In this document: piece by piece, positions 14,201 through 29,200 of the stretch
How positions within the stretch are numbered: the first letter of the stretch is position 1
How the letters are laid out: each line of letters opens with the position of its first letter
Origin: Owenia fusiformis
Lineage: Eukaryota > Annelida > Polychaeta > Sabellida > Oweniidae
Direction: 5' to 3'
Length of the DNA stretch: 64,000 nt
NCBI GenBank assembly: GCA_903813345.2
Contig: CAIIXF020000006.1
Location: 20,343,936 to 20,407,935 of the forward strand
The notes under the pieces: generated by a model
What the model saw: the letters and a program-made list of their open reading frames with translations, nothing else
The model's database searches: none
Told to the model about the DNA's origin: nothing
Made by a program: the position numbers and the translations under genes

Positions 14201-17200
14201 AACGTGCAGTGGCTGCGATAAAACATGTCGTAGACTTTGGTTCAGACCATCTACGGCCAATCACAGTAGATATGCCACTCTGGAAGTTATGGATGCTGGA
14301 TATTTATGCATCCGTAGCTTTTGGAGTATTTTTAATTTTATTCATAGCTAAAGTAATACTCAGTTTTATCTTTAGAAGACTATGGAAATTCTGCTTTGGT
14401 AAACCTAAAAGTGATTAAATTGTTTGATCAAGTTGATTTTGACACATGATCTCTTCAAAGTATATCACTGTTGTCGCATAGTATATCATTTACCTGGATT
14501 TTATCATCCTCCAAATACAGGGCTCCAGACATAATCCAGGAAGAAAAAGAGTGGATGAAGTCTTGAGCCTTGCATTTGGAGAATTTGATCTTATATGAGA
14601 GCCAGTTACCATATTGTATACTTTGATGATTCAGACCCTAATATTTCATGACTTATGCAATGGATGTTAGTTTGAAAACAATTGGATGGTTGTCAAAAAA
14701 AAGAGGTATATAAAATAAAATTTAGTAAATTAGAAAATATGTGTTTGTCTTTGCCAAATATCCTTTTAACGGTTTTTTTCTTCATGATCAATATTTTGCA
14801 CCAAAAGAGGTTCATTCTTTTCACTCCTTCTCATTGACGAGTTTTAAAGAGCTTTTCACTACCAAATAGACCTAGATGATCAACTTATTTTAATCTTAAA
14901 CACACAATCACTCTGATCCGAAACGTTCCTAAACTGTTCCGTTCCGAAGCAAAATGTTCCGAACCGAACCATTCCGCTTTTTTTTGTTCCGTGACATCTC
15001 TCACAAATACAATAACCAACTAACCTTCACTTTCAATGTAATGGATACATTTCTCCAAGAATAATGGTATAAGGTTTTCCTCGCTCTGTATGTAGTCTTC
15101 TAGCATCCTTCCACTTTGGGGCGCTCCTGATTTACTGTCCTTCTTCTTCATCTTGCGCTTTTCTGTCTTCTGTTGTTCCTTTAGTTTCCTCTCCTGAAGT
15201 AACATTGTCAGATGTATAAATAAGTATTGTGCAAAATGTTAATTTAAGTTGCAACCATCCACACTGATTAACATTGATGAATTCAGTGTTGCAAAAAGTG
15301 ATGTTCTAGGATTGAAATCAGAGAGACTTGATTCAGGGTTATATGATTAAAGTAAGACATTCTAAAGGTGCATTTGTTTGTTTCTCCTTTGTACTTTATC
15401 CATAACAGGACACGGAATAAACAAAAAATAAAAGCATGGATGCAATATTTCCCATCAGTCCCTGGAGGCACAGTTAAATACTATGCATGATTCAGTCACA
15501 TTTCATCTACGACAACCTTACAGAAGCCGCAGCTTCCCCAAATCGAGAGAAATATGCAGTTTAAAATATAGGAAGCAGTACAATGTCGATTTTCTAAATC
15601 AATTTTGTGAATGGGCTTAAGTTACACTTAAGTGTAAAAAGTTACACTTAAGCTTAATTCTTATGTACTAAGTTTGAAGTGGTTCCTCACCTCTTCCTTT
15701 TGACGTCTTTCCTCCACTTTTTTTATTCTTTTTTCTTCTTTCCTGCGCAATTTATCGGGATCTTTATCCGACCGAAGTTTCCACTTGCGCTTCCAATATC
15801 CAGGGTCCCCCTCTCCCAGGTCACAAACTTCCTCATCAGAGAAGGGATACTGGAGATAAAAAGGGAGTCAATTTCATTTGACATTATTATATAGTATATG
15901 CAATGTATTTATTATTTACTGAATGGACCTTGATATGAAGGGAGGATGAGGAATATCCAATATCCCAGATGCGAGTAGAAATAATCTTGATTTATGTCAT
16001 TAAAAATTTAAAATTCAGTCAAACTGATGTCATATTTGGAATCTACATGTAAAATTAAATTTAGAAATGTGGTTTTGAAAAGAGTTTATCAACTTTGAAA
16101 ATTTGATTTTCCTATTATAAATTTAAAATTAATTAATTAAAATTAAATTTAGAAATGTGGTTTTGAAAAGAGTTTATCAACTTTGAAAATTTGATTTTCT
16201 TTGAATATTTGACTTCTAGGTCGGGGAGATTCCCCATAGACCCCATGTTGTAAAACCACAAAAAGTGAAATATCTTTTCTTGTGTTGGGCAGATAATATT
16301 TTCTTTTACTGGACATATTCTAATTTGTATAACTATCAGATACATAAGGGTAATATGAAAAGCGAACCACTAAAACTGATACATATTCAAGTTTAAGGGA
16401 ATTTTGTAATACCCTGCCATGTTAATTCCCCCGAATCAGCCACCTGGTGGCGAAACTGGTAACTACCTACTCGCATCTGAGTAATTGAATGGGGCTCTTT
16501 CTAAGTTAAGATATTTCATAATATATTCCTTTCCAATTTCAAATGCTTGAAAGATGTAATTGAAAATTTAAATATTGCACTTGAAAATATTCTAGTTGAA
16601 AATGTGCATACACATTGAAACACTTCAATAAGAACACCAATATGAACACCTTTCAATGTAAATAAGCTTAAGGCCGGTCCCAGACTGAACTTTTTACTTT
16701 TACTACTGTATATTTATACTGATTCTCTTTATTTCATGGCATTGGACATTTATATATCATGTTAATACACACCCTAGCTGGAGCACCAGGCGCCCCAGTC
16801 ATGACAGGCTCATATGGGTCATCCTCTATAGAACCTTGAAACGATTTGCCTGAAAATAGAGATAATATATTTTTACATTTGGGAACATCTCACGAAAAAT
16901 ACCTTTCATTTATTAAAAAACTTTCACAACATTGATTACAAAACATTACATAAATCCTTCCTCATAAGATAACTTCTTGTCAGCCTGGACAATTTCTTTA
17001 GAATCAAAATCTGCAGTCTGCTATTTTCAAATCATATGTTTTTGATTGTATAGATGTCACCAGACATTATATGATTTTACATTCAATGGATTGGTAAAAG
17101 TTGAGAAATTATAAAAATCGACTAAAAGCATCATATCCAGGGTTTTCGGCATTATTAGTGCACTTTTTTGAGTCCTTAAGTTTTTTAATATTTTTTTTTA

Positions 17201-20200
17201 TAATACTCATATACATGTAATATAAACAAATGAGGTTCTACATGTAATCCAACATTCAAAATGTTTACCCTATTACCAATAGCAACCCCTTTTGCTGCCA
17301 ATGGGGCAATGAATTTATTTTCCTAGCAGGTTTGGCAGTCATACATGTATTTGACTAAGAGTTAATGATGTAACAACAGCTTTGGACACAACAACCTTAT
17401 AATACATAGTGGCCTTGATTTCAGATTGGTTCCAACATAAAATGGGCAATACACTACTATGATTCATTTTGGAGTGATTTTTCAAATTTGCAATTTGGAA
17501 TAATTGTTCTCGAACATTGGGGTTATGCCATGACTAGGACTGCTAAGAATATACATGATGTAGGAGGTCCAGCATGGAACTTATCCACATACGAATCAAT
17601 ACACATTAACACGCAATATTTACATAATCACTGAATTAGCTTAAGTCAAGATATAACTATGAGTAAATGCAGATCCAATAATCACATTACATATGGAGAT
17701 TAATAACATGCAAAATGTCACCACCTGCCATTTGTTACAGACATCATATGCCAAATACTAATCACTAACTGCTGAATGCATTTATGGCCTCCAGTCTAGC
17801 TCTGCTACTGTTTGAAATTGCAAAAGTGACAAAGTTAAAAGTTACTCAGTCAATTATAAACTTGTTTACTTGTGAAAAATATATAAGAGAACAATTCAAA
17901 CTTCAATATTAATATTTATCATACTTAGAAAAACATTTAGATAAGGACTATTTATAAAATAACAATCAAAATTATTTGGTTGTCTGAAAGGATTTGACAT
18001 TTTGTTCCATTTCTCCAAAACAGATTCTCCTGATTAAAAATCATTGACTTGAATGGGGGCTTTCTCAGCAATCCAGTTTTGAACTTTTGAAAAGATCCCT
18101 TAATGCATATTAATGAAACCATTCAACTCTTATAAGTACCAGCACATCGCTAAATATAGAAATGATTGTTGTATTGAGCCTTATAATCAATATAAATACT
18201 GTGACTGCTTTTATGTTTCCTATATACCATAGTTCAGAGTACAATAGACCAGTCGGCATATTATAGAGCATTTCTGCATCTGCTAAGCAAGGAGCAACAT
18301 TACAATAGATACAGTTCTTATAAGGTAACGTACTTGATGTTATATTCAAATGAAAGCTTTTCATATCATGATAAACCATGACATCTCATTTATTCTCAGC
18401 CTAAGATGTTTCAAATGGGTATCAGAATGAGCTTCTCGGAGTGATCTGGAGTCTGAATTTTCATTACTCACAAGAAACATTGCCAATAACAAGCAGATTT
18501 TTAGCCTCAAATGTGACTTCAGCTCAGGACTAAAGTCCATTTCACCATTCTACTAACTCAGTAAAACCTAAAAAATAAGAAATCAAAAGACCATTGTGCA
18601 ATGAAATATGGAAAATTTGGAGTTTTAGCCATGTTAATGCAAAAAGAACGTGACAGAGAAACATCAAAATATGAGAAGCCACGCTTTTCATTTACCAAAC
18701 CAGAAGCAATCTAAGATATACAAATGTCATTTATGAACAATTTAAACACAATTTTCCATGTATAATTGCACAATGGTCTTTTAATTTCCTATTTTTAGGT
18801 TTTACCTAGTAGACGAGTGAAATGAACTGTAACATTCTGAATTTAGGAAAATAGATATTTGTCAAGACAGTCATTTTGTTGATACAGATTAGTCCTTTCT
18901 AATAAATCCTGGAAACTAGGGCAGTATATTGGCTAGATTGATGAAGTCATCACTTTCAGACAGCAATGCTTGTAAACAACATTATAATGCAATAAGTTAC
19001 TTGTGGGATATGTTAGAAATGGTCTTAAAGCTGAAAGTGAGCCAATACGTTTTTTGCGGGATGCTGGATATGGCCTAAAAGCTAAAAATGAGCCAAAAAG
19101 TTATTTGGAGAATGTGAGAAATGGGCTAAAAGCTGAAAGTGAGCCAAAAAGTTATTTGGAGAATGTGAGAAATGGGCTAAAAGCTAAAAATGAGCCAAAA
19201 AGTTATTTGGAGAATGTGAGAAATGGGCTAAAAGCTGAAAGTGAGCCAAAAAGTTATTTGGAGAATGTGAGAAATGGGCTAAAAGCTGAAAGTGAGCCAA
19301 AAAGTTATTTGGAGAATGTGAGAAATGGGCTAAAAGCTGAAAGTGAGCCAAAAAGTTATTTGGAGAATGTGAGAAATGGGCTAAAAGCTGAAAGTGAGCC
19401 AAAAAGTTATTTGGACATGTGAGAAATGGGCTAAAAGCTGAAAGTGAGCCAAAAAGTTATTTGGAGAATGTGAGAAATGGGCTAAAAGCTGAAAGTGAGG
19501 TAATAAGCTATTTTGGGCGGGATATTACATATGGTTTAAAACTCAAAAGAGAGCCAATAATAAAAATGGTCTAAAACCTGAAAATGAGCCTAAGGATTAT
19601 TTTAGGGATTGTTGGACGTAATATAATCAGATCAGCTCAAGAGCACTGCATGTGACAGTCAATCATATTTGGTGCTACACTGGTTTTGGATATAGCTTGC
19701 CAAGTGTTCATTCTTTAAAAACAATAAAAAAAGAATGCACTTTTCTTTGTTACAACTGTATATTCTTTCAAAAAATACAGTTCATTCTATTGTGTTGCTA
19801 CCTAAGTAGCCTAAGTGTGGTTTGCATGTATAAACAATATACAGTAAAACCTATATATACGAGGGGTGATCAATAAGTAATGGACGCATTTTTACACAGA
19901 TACTTTTTATAGACCAATCCCTTTGATTTTCCTACCAGTGATACATCATTCAATTATCTATCATTTCTGAGGATTTGAAGACAAAATATAAAATACATTG
20001 TTGATATATCTTTATTTCCGTGAAGGAGGTACAGGTACCCCGGGACCGACATTTACGTCACATATTCAGTTTTCAGCCAGTTTGGAAAATTTCAGTTAGA
20101 TTTAAACTTTTCATATGCAGCATGTGTTGTGTTGTTTGAAATACTTTGCTGACTGGTCAACACATAAACAGAAAGTATTGTGATGTCAAAGTGTTGTATG

Positions 20201-23200
20201 GAAGGGGTTTGCAGGTCAATTTGAGAAAGCATTGTTGAAGAAAGGGGTGGTGAGAGAAGGGAACACCCTACTCCATATAGACAATGCACCTGCCCACAGA
20301 TCTCAAAATGTTCAGAAAACAATATCCCTGGACCTCAAAATTGGGCCCTTGGCCAATGCACCATTTTGTCCAGATCTGCTCACGTGTGACTAATTTATTT
20401 CTATACTACTTATTTCTATAGAGAAAGGATGCATGTTTATTGATATTGATGAAATAAAACAACCCGTGCAACTGCATCTTGCTACCATGTCAGAGAATGG
20501 ATTCAGCCTTGTCTCACAATCTTGAATTAAGAGGATGAGGAATTGTGTACATGTAGCACTTGATGGAACCTATAGAGGGCCCTGTGGAATGAATACCACA
20601 TAGCGATGATAAAATATTCAAAATCAACTATGGCATAACAAAATGGGGTAATTCATGACCATAATGGTTTGTTTTGTTCAGCCTGCATTCAACTGCATTG
20701 CATGTTAAACAAGCTAAAATAGCTTCAGAATGTTTGACGTAAATGTCCAGCTGAAATGTCGGTCCCGGGGTACCTATACATCCTTCACGGAAATAAAGAT
20801 ATATCAAAAGATATAACATATTTTGTTTTCAAATTTTTAGAGTTGATAGATAATTGAATGATGTATCACTGGTAGGAAAATCGAAGGGATTGGTCTATAA
20901 AAAGCATCTGTGTAAAAAAGCGTCCATTACTTATTGATCGCCCCTCGTATATAGTGAACACTTATGGAGCCACAAAAAGTGTTACATGAAGAGGTGTTCA
21001 CTAAACACAGCTAGTGTTCACTAGAGAGGGGTGTTCACTAAGACAGGTTTTACTGTAACACTAAAACGTTCTTGTTTTTCTTCTCTGTTTATTACATATT
21101 CATATATATCCTTACACAGTAAAGATGAATAACTATTTCGCAATAACCAAAGATCAGATCATGACTTGAAACTCTACCAGTGTCAGGATGCACTTTCATT
21201 TTCTTTTTGAGTTAAATTACTCACTGATGAGCGTGTTCTTATTAAATTATTGAAACTGCAAGTAGATCAGTAGTCGTTGGAGTATCGCAGTAAATAAAAC
21301 TGGGAAATACACTTGAATCATTGAGTTGATTAAATTGTTTTTTAGACAAACATGCCTAAAACACTAGCGCAGCTGATCAATGATGGAACGATCATCAACA
21401 AAGCAGGAGAGACTGTCAAAATTGAGGACATTGCTAAACCAGGGAAACATGTAGGTAAGTAGATAGATCAATACCTTGTAATTGCCTTAAAATTCTGTCT
21501 GAGGTCTTTTATAGTGTTGGTTATTTAACACAATTGCTTCACAAACTTTTACACTATTAATTGTGAAAAAACAAAATTTTTAGTTTAGTTGAAAAATGAA
21601 AATTGAAAAATGTTCACTTCATGCAAACACACCAACTCTTGTTAATCCATTCATTTCTGCTGAATTTTACATTTTGACACATACGGTAACTAAAATTGCA
21701 ATTTCTCCACCTCTGGTCTTTGTCAATTCTATTCTTTTCCAATCTATATCATATTGCTATAGCCATGGCCACATTTTCTTTTTATATAGGCCTGTATTTC
21801 TCTGCTCACTGGTGCCCACCCTGCAGGGGGTTTACCCCTGTGTTGACAGAGTTTTATAATAAAGTAAAGGCAAGCGACAAGGCAGACAAACTAGAGATCA
21901 TATTCCTAAGTTCAGACAGGGACGAAAAAAGCTTTAAAGACTACTTTGGAGAAATGCCATGGTTGGCTCTGTCTTTTGGTGATGATGATATTAAGGTTAG
22001 TGTATTGTATGTACCCCCTACCACTACTTGACTACCTAAGTATGAAGACTTCTTACACAATTAGGGGAGGTGTGTATTGGGGAGGGGGGGGGGGCACAAA
22101 GGTAGTTAGAGTATGTATGTTTGTTTGTATTACGTATTTGTGTCTTTATACAAAACAGTTACATTACAAACAGCTTTATAGAAGCTTACTACCATTCTAA
22201 ATATCACCACAGAACAGGATAAAAAATCCTTCACAAAGGAGCCCTGTGAAAAATGGCATCATTCAGTGGGCTCACAAAAATCTGGAATTTTTTCATGTAC
22301 AATTTACAACTGTATTTTTGTAATTCTAGGGGGAAGTGTCCAGTGAGTTTAATATCCGAGGCATCCCTTCACTTATTATCATAGATGGCGCTACGGGAGA
22401 GGTGAAATCTAGCGATGGCAGAGGTCTAGTGTCCAGTGATGTTAATGGCGAGAAATTCCCATGGGGTTTATAGACAGTATGAATGACTATTATCAAAATG
22501 AAACAAGAATATGGTTCTATAACGGATATAGCAGCTGTTCATACTACATGTCACATATAATATATATGGAGATGTGGATATTTATTTTATACTGTTGTCC
22601 CCTTTACCATTGTTTTCTTTAAATGTATTGTAATATCTTATCATTATAGAAAAAGAATATAAATATTATGAATATCAAATGCATCAATTCTATGTATAAT
22701 ACACAAATGACAAAGGTTCACATGATCATTCAGTATTTTTGCAATATTAAGAATATTCATACAACTGTTCTATAATTCTGTATATGGTCATGAATACAAA
22801 TAAATGAAATATTACATCAACCTATAAAGATATTCACGTTATGATTTCATTTTAAAACTGTCTGAATGTTTAATCCAAATATATTCTTTCACATTATGGG
22901 CCAATGCCTTGCAATTAGCTGGCCTCTGCTCCCCCACCCCTCTTTTTCCCCTTCCCAACCATAATGAAAGATGGAACCTAAAAGGAGTTTAATATAAGAC
23001 TAACATCTCAGATATCAACTAAATTAAAAATATAAACACTCATGACAAAAGATTACAGTTTGGACCATAAATTAATGCATAGTCGATTTTCAATCACAAT
23101 TTCCAAACCATGGTGGTTTGAAAGCCCATAGTTTCCAATATTGATTTAGATACATATCCTCTAAAATATATATTTACATTTTGTATACTCTCATCCACTG

Positions 23201-26200
23201 ATGTATGGCCTCTTAAAAATTCTGTTATTTTTTTTAACATGGGAAATCCTCACCTCAGCGAATCTGTGACTAATTATTTATGGCCCAAACTGTAACTAAA
23301 GTGTATGTTTAAGAGCACACCTAAATGTAAAAGTGCCCAGACTTTTACTACAGCGTATGTTTAAGAGAAGAGCACACCTAAATGTAGAAGTGCCCAAACT
23401 TTAACTACAGCGTATGTTTAAGAGCACACCTAAATGTAAAAGTGCCCAGACTTCTACTACAGCGTATGTTTAAGAGAAGAGCACACCTAAATGTAAAAGT
23501 GCCCAGACTTTTACTACAGCGTATGTTTAAGAGAAGAGCACACCTAAATGTAGAAGTGCCCAGACTTTTACTACAGCGTATGTTTAAGAGAAGAGCACAC
23601 CTAAATGTAAAAGTGCCCAGACTTTTACTACAGCGTATGTTTAAGAGAAGGGCACACCTAAATGTAGAAGTGCCCAAACTTTAACTACAGCGTATGTTTA
23701 AGAGCACACCTAAATGTAAAAGTGCCCAGACTTTTACTACAGCGTATGTTTAAGAGAAGAGCACACCTAAATGTAAAAGTGCCCAGACTTTTACTACAGC
23801 GTATGTTTAAGAGAAGGGCACACCTAAATGTAGAAGTGCCCAAACTTTAACTACAGCGTATGTTTAAGAGCACACCTAAATGTAAAAGTGCCCAGACTTT
23901 TACTACAGCGTATGTTTAAGAGAAGAGCACACCTAAATGTAGAAGTGCCTAAACTTTAACTACAGCGTATGTTTAAGAGCACACCTAAATGTAAAAGTGC
24001 CCAGACTTTTACTACAGCGTATGTTTAAGAGAAGAGCACACCTAAATGTAGAAGTGCCTAAACTTTAACTACAGTGTATGTTTAAGAGAAGAGCACACTT
24101 AAATGTAGAAGTGTTAACTTACTCATAGGAGATATAAGATAGTCGCTATCAGACATGGACACTGTCAATGATCCTTCATTTTCCAAGGATTTCTTTTTCT
24201 TCATTTTGAGAGATCTGCGTTTTTTCTGAGGTTTTGTACCCGTGGCTAACTCATCCCCAGTGCCTTCAGAACCCTCTGATGGCGAGTTACTGCAAACTAA
24301 AAATAGAGAATGTTTTAACAAATATTTTTTTATTTTTCACCATGTGGTATATATGTACATATATGGAAAGCATTTTGATAGAATATATAAGGGCAAAATA
24401 TAGTAAAAAAATAAACATTTTAAAATGCTGAATTGCATGTTGAGGTACTGGACACAAAACTGGATTACATGAACTTTCTGAAGTTGAGTATTACTTACTT
24501 TTTTGTAAAAATGAAGAGATCTGATGGGACTACAGAATACAGACTACAGAATATACAGTATACTTTTCTTACATTTACTCCTGGTAGTTTGGTTATGTGG
24601 AGATAGATGGCGCTCTATGGTGTAAGGCGGTAACATAGGCGGTTCTCCATAGGTACCGCTTATTGTACTAGATATACCACTATCATATGAACGTTGCTTA
24701 TGTTTTTTCTTATGTGGTGTTGGTTTACGATGCACTCTGTTATAGAGGTCACCACTGGGTTTTCGTTCCAAAGAACTGAATTCTGAATCTGAGTCAGTTC
24801 CACCTATAATAAGAGCATACCAACGTAGTAATTGATAAATAGGAAAACATAGCAGTTCAGAAAACCTGTATCCTGAGGATCAGGCCATGGTATGAACTAT
24901 GCTTTGAACAGGACAAATACATATATAGATTGATTCTGATAGTGGGAGTTTTAATATGAAATATATGCCAGTTCTTAAGCATGCATTAGATTCTGTTACT
25001 ATGGTTCTCATTTGCTACCTGGATTCTGACTGGCCTGTTTTCAATATTCCAATTCTGTATTGTGTGAGTAACATGAACATATTATCTCTTAGTGAAAAGT
25101 GTAGATGAAGTGCACTTTTAAAGATACAAAATCAGACGAATGGAAAAAGTAAATGAATAGGAATTGTAAAAGTTACCTTTGTTAACATCTTGTTGTTTTC
25201 TAAAAGTTGACTTAATGCGATGAAGTTTCCCAGCAGGTAGAGCATCTTGGACCAAGGCATAGTCATTCTCTTGGGGCTGAACTGCATCCTGAAAAAACAA
25301 AAAAACATGAACAACCATACATGAGAATGATGAGCACAGACATTTTGGATGCACTTGATCAAAAACAAAGCAATATTGGAAATATGTGTGTCTGAAAAAT
25401 AATAATTTTATATAAAAATATGTGTGTCTTATAAATGATTAAATTATGGCTGAGGAATGGTTTTCAAATGTTAGTTTTGATAGGGAAGGGGTAAAGGGTA
25501 AATAAGAATTTCATTAGTTGAGGTTTTGAAAAATTGAAGAGAAGATAAATCAACATTGTTACTGTTGTTATATGATAGGGGGGGGGGGTTAAACAATAAT
25601 GATATTAATTTCATTTTTATTTTCATTTTCATTTTTAATTTGACGACTACATCAATAAGTATAAGTATAACAAATTTCTGGTTAATTATTAAGAGGCACT
25701 ATTTGTAAAAAGGGGGCAGGACACCATTAGAGGGTGGCACAGGTCAAATTTTATATTTCAAAAATTTTATTCTCATATGAAAGTATGACCATTGGGAAGC
25801 CAAAATATGTCATTCATTTTTCTCACAGATGATTGGTTAGTGTGTGACACCGTTGCTAAGCAACCCATGTTTGTTGTCTTTTTACAACCTAGAAAATATA
25901 CCAAAATCAGTGAAAAAAGACATATTTCCAGCTTATGATATGCCAAGAAGATAATCCAAAACCAGTTAATAACCATTTGACTTGTATATGGGACATGTTG
26001 AAGAGTTCATATGTATTGTTTATTATGACGTCACAATGGTTGCCATGGTTACGGAGCCTTTTCTGGAACATGGGTCAATTAAGAGACGAAATGGCAGCCA
26101 TCTTTGGACCCAGTTTGTTTAATAAGCCAGATGTCCCATGTAGAGTGTGTATTACTGTTGGAAAGAGGAGCATTAGAGCTTTCATAATCTGCAATAAAAT

Positions 26201-29200
26201 AACTGGGATTTTGGGTTTTCAAGATTTTACAAGCATTTTACTTTTAACTTTTTTTCGATGTTTTCGGCCATTTCTTCAAGGTTTTCGTGATTTTAGTTGG
26301 AATCATGAGGGTCAATATAGAGACGAAATGGCAACCATCTTTGGATCCAATTTGCCAGAAAAGCTAGATGTCCCATGTACAGTGAGTATTATTGTTGGAA
26401 AGAGGAGCATTAGGGCCTTCATAATCTGCAATAAAATAACTGGGATTTTGAGAATTCAAGATTTTACGTGCTTTTTACTTTTCCCATTTTTTTCGCTATT
26501 TTTGGAGTATTTTTCAACTTTTTCAAAATTTTAAGTGGCAAACATGATATTTTTTAGATGTAGCAATGATTATCATATTATATCTAAATTTGCCACATAT
26601 GATATATGGAGAATAAGGATGAAATTACTGGCACAATAAACCCTATTGGCCAAAATGGAAGGATGTTAGGTCAATATAATTGTCTTAATAAAGCGCCCAT
26701 ACCCCATTTTTATTTGTTCAAATCATGGGCTTTCAATTATATTTTTTATAAAAAAAATGTGTGTTATCAAGCAGGATTATTAATTTAAACTTCAAATGGA
26801 TTATAATCATTGAATTGATGGATGAAGTAGTTACAATGCTTCTTTCAACCAATCTCTATTGGCTAATACTAAGCTACCCCTACCCCATTTTCCAAAATAT
26901 ACATTTTCAACGTAATTGGCAATTTAAGTCAAGTTGCACTTAAGATTAGAGTTATATCATGTATGGAGTATTAAGACATGAAATGTATTTGATTGACTAG
27001 ATTAAGCCAGCCTGGAATTGACCAAAAAACCTCTAGACATGAAAAATTGATATGTGACAGGTTCTGAATCAGGCTCAAAAGTGCTGAGTCGGCACATTTA
27101 ATCATTTCAAGTCAGAGTTTCAATTTACAAGAAACTTTAAGTATAAGAAGAAAAAATATCCACACCTCTATTTTTAGTTATTGTGTATTATATCCATCAT
27201 GATAAACCATGACATCTCAAACCTTCTCAGCTCTAAGGTGAAACAGAAAGAGGCTATGAGTATTACATAGCAATACAACACAATTGATGTTTGGAAAACA
27301 TCTGCAAACCCTTTTCCCATCTTTCTGACCGTTTTATATATACATATATAGCACTCTAATCTGATTGTAAAATATCCGAGTTATGGATGGAATAAGTGGG
27401 GTTATAGGGGCAAAATATAAGTCTTCTGCTAAAAGGAAACATTTGTTACTAGCTTATTCATCGAAAGAGGGGAAAAGCCCCAGGGTTCAAAGATGACCAC
27501 TTCTATAATGTAAATCTGCATTGAGATGACCTATCGTCCTGATTTGTCCAAATCAACAAACATTAATATTATTATCGAATAATATTATTACTTGTTATGT
27601 TCCAATACTTCACAAATTAATTATCTTACTTATACATAACCTTAAACCTTTTAGCACACAATATACGCTCTGCGTCAAATTGTAATAATATGTTTTGTAA
27701 ATAATTTGAATGGAACAATAAACAATAAAACAATATAATTTCTGGCGTGTTAATCAATATCATAGCTTGTTATTTCACATCATGGTGAAGAAAGATGTAA
27801 GGAATATGCTTACATTGATTAAAACATCAACTGGTGAGAATTTGCGCAAACAAAGGTGGTACACAAGAGACATAATATGTCTGTTATTGCTAAAGCTCCG
27901 GAAGTTTCCCTCCTCGGGTTTCCCTCCTCTCTTCATCGGCAATGTCATTAATGTACAGGATAACACAAAAATGCCACCCACTAATTTTGGAATAACTTTC
28001 TGAATAATTAAGGAATCTATGGGCTTTTTGTATAGATAAAGTGTTCAATGGAAAAATGATTTAGAATTATCATGTTTTCAGTCCTGGTATGCTCTCAGTG
28101 AAATCATCAAAAATGTTCAAAAATACAATTTACTTAAAGGAAGAGGTGCGTTTTTGGCAAATACCCCTATGGTCAAAATGAATCATTCTTAGTGTAGCAT
28201 GAAGAATTCGGTTCCTTTATTGTTAATATGATTAAGATATTTCATTTGTTGATAAAACAAAGAAATAAATAGTGGAAACCTACCTAAATCGCCTCGTGTA
28301 GCGTCATTGCTGGCCTTTCTGTTAACACCGAGTATCGATTTCATAAATATATATGAAGAGATTCAAATGTTATTCCATCATATCCGTTTTCTAATGCCCA
28401 TTGTGGGTCTTTTTTAATTTTACTCGAGTTTAAGATACCCGTACCCCATATATCAGATCCATAGAGGCATATGGGCTTTATGAGTTGATCAAATAGTTTT
28501 AAGCATAATGATGGTTTCATATTACCATTAGAAATTAGACTTAATAATTTAAATTTTGCCTTTTCAGCTTTGTCTTTGACATGCTGGGCTGCAGGTCTCA
28601 TTGACCCACTTATGCTTAATTCCATTCCCAGGTAAATGTATCGTGAAACAGATTCTATTTTGTAATTTCCTATATATGAAGATTCATTAATTGTTGAAAA
28701 AGTTTATTCCAAAATTAGTAAAACATGTTTTGTGTCACCCAGTATAAAAAGAACAAAATGGGTCATAAGATAGATCCATGCGGAACTCCTGCAGTTGACA
28801 GGTGAATTTCATAATTATTAAACCTACACAAGCTCCCAATGTAGTATATGGTATGACATGCCATAACGGTAAGGTACAACACAAAGAATGTGAATTTGCG
28901 CTAAACAATATCTCAGGTAAATGTACCCGTGCGTTATACCCTATACTACATTTGGAATTTATTTAGTTTAATTATGAAATTAACGGTCAAGTTCACTGTC
29001 AGAACGTTCATTCATCTTCCTGTCCCACTGTCCATGTTTTTGGGCGATAACTCAAATACTGGTTGACAAATTTGATTCAAATTTTACAGGCTTATGCCTT
29101 TCGCGCATAGGACAATTTAGCTTAGAAGGATTTTTCAAAATGGCCACTCAGTTGATGGATTTAGTCCAAAGTGTATATGTTGATACCTAGGGACAAAGGA

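Larger units (their letters stand above)
19842..21055. mobile_element. CAGTAAAACC-type (pogo-like) MITE, split by a mariner
   Basis: The left end CAGTAAAACCT at 19842 pairs with the right end AGGTTTTACTG at 21045-21055. The remaining right half carries GTGTTCACTA repeats. Relatives occur at 36241-36365 and 63524-63860. The CAGT ends resemble pogo/Tigger-type TIRs; assignment beyond that is inference. Confidence 0.7.

Noticed and set aside
19003-19422. 139-codon frame with tandem GLKAESEPKSYLENVRN on the plus strand
   Set aside because: It is a direct product of a 51 bp minisatellite. The minus strand is equally open and there is no gene context.
23405-23684. Open frames on both strands with repeating Arg/Leu-rich peptides
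   Set aside because: They come from the 57 bp array, whose period is divisible by three. Neither strand shows splice sites or conservation.
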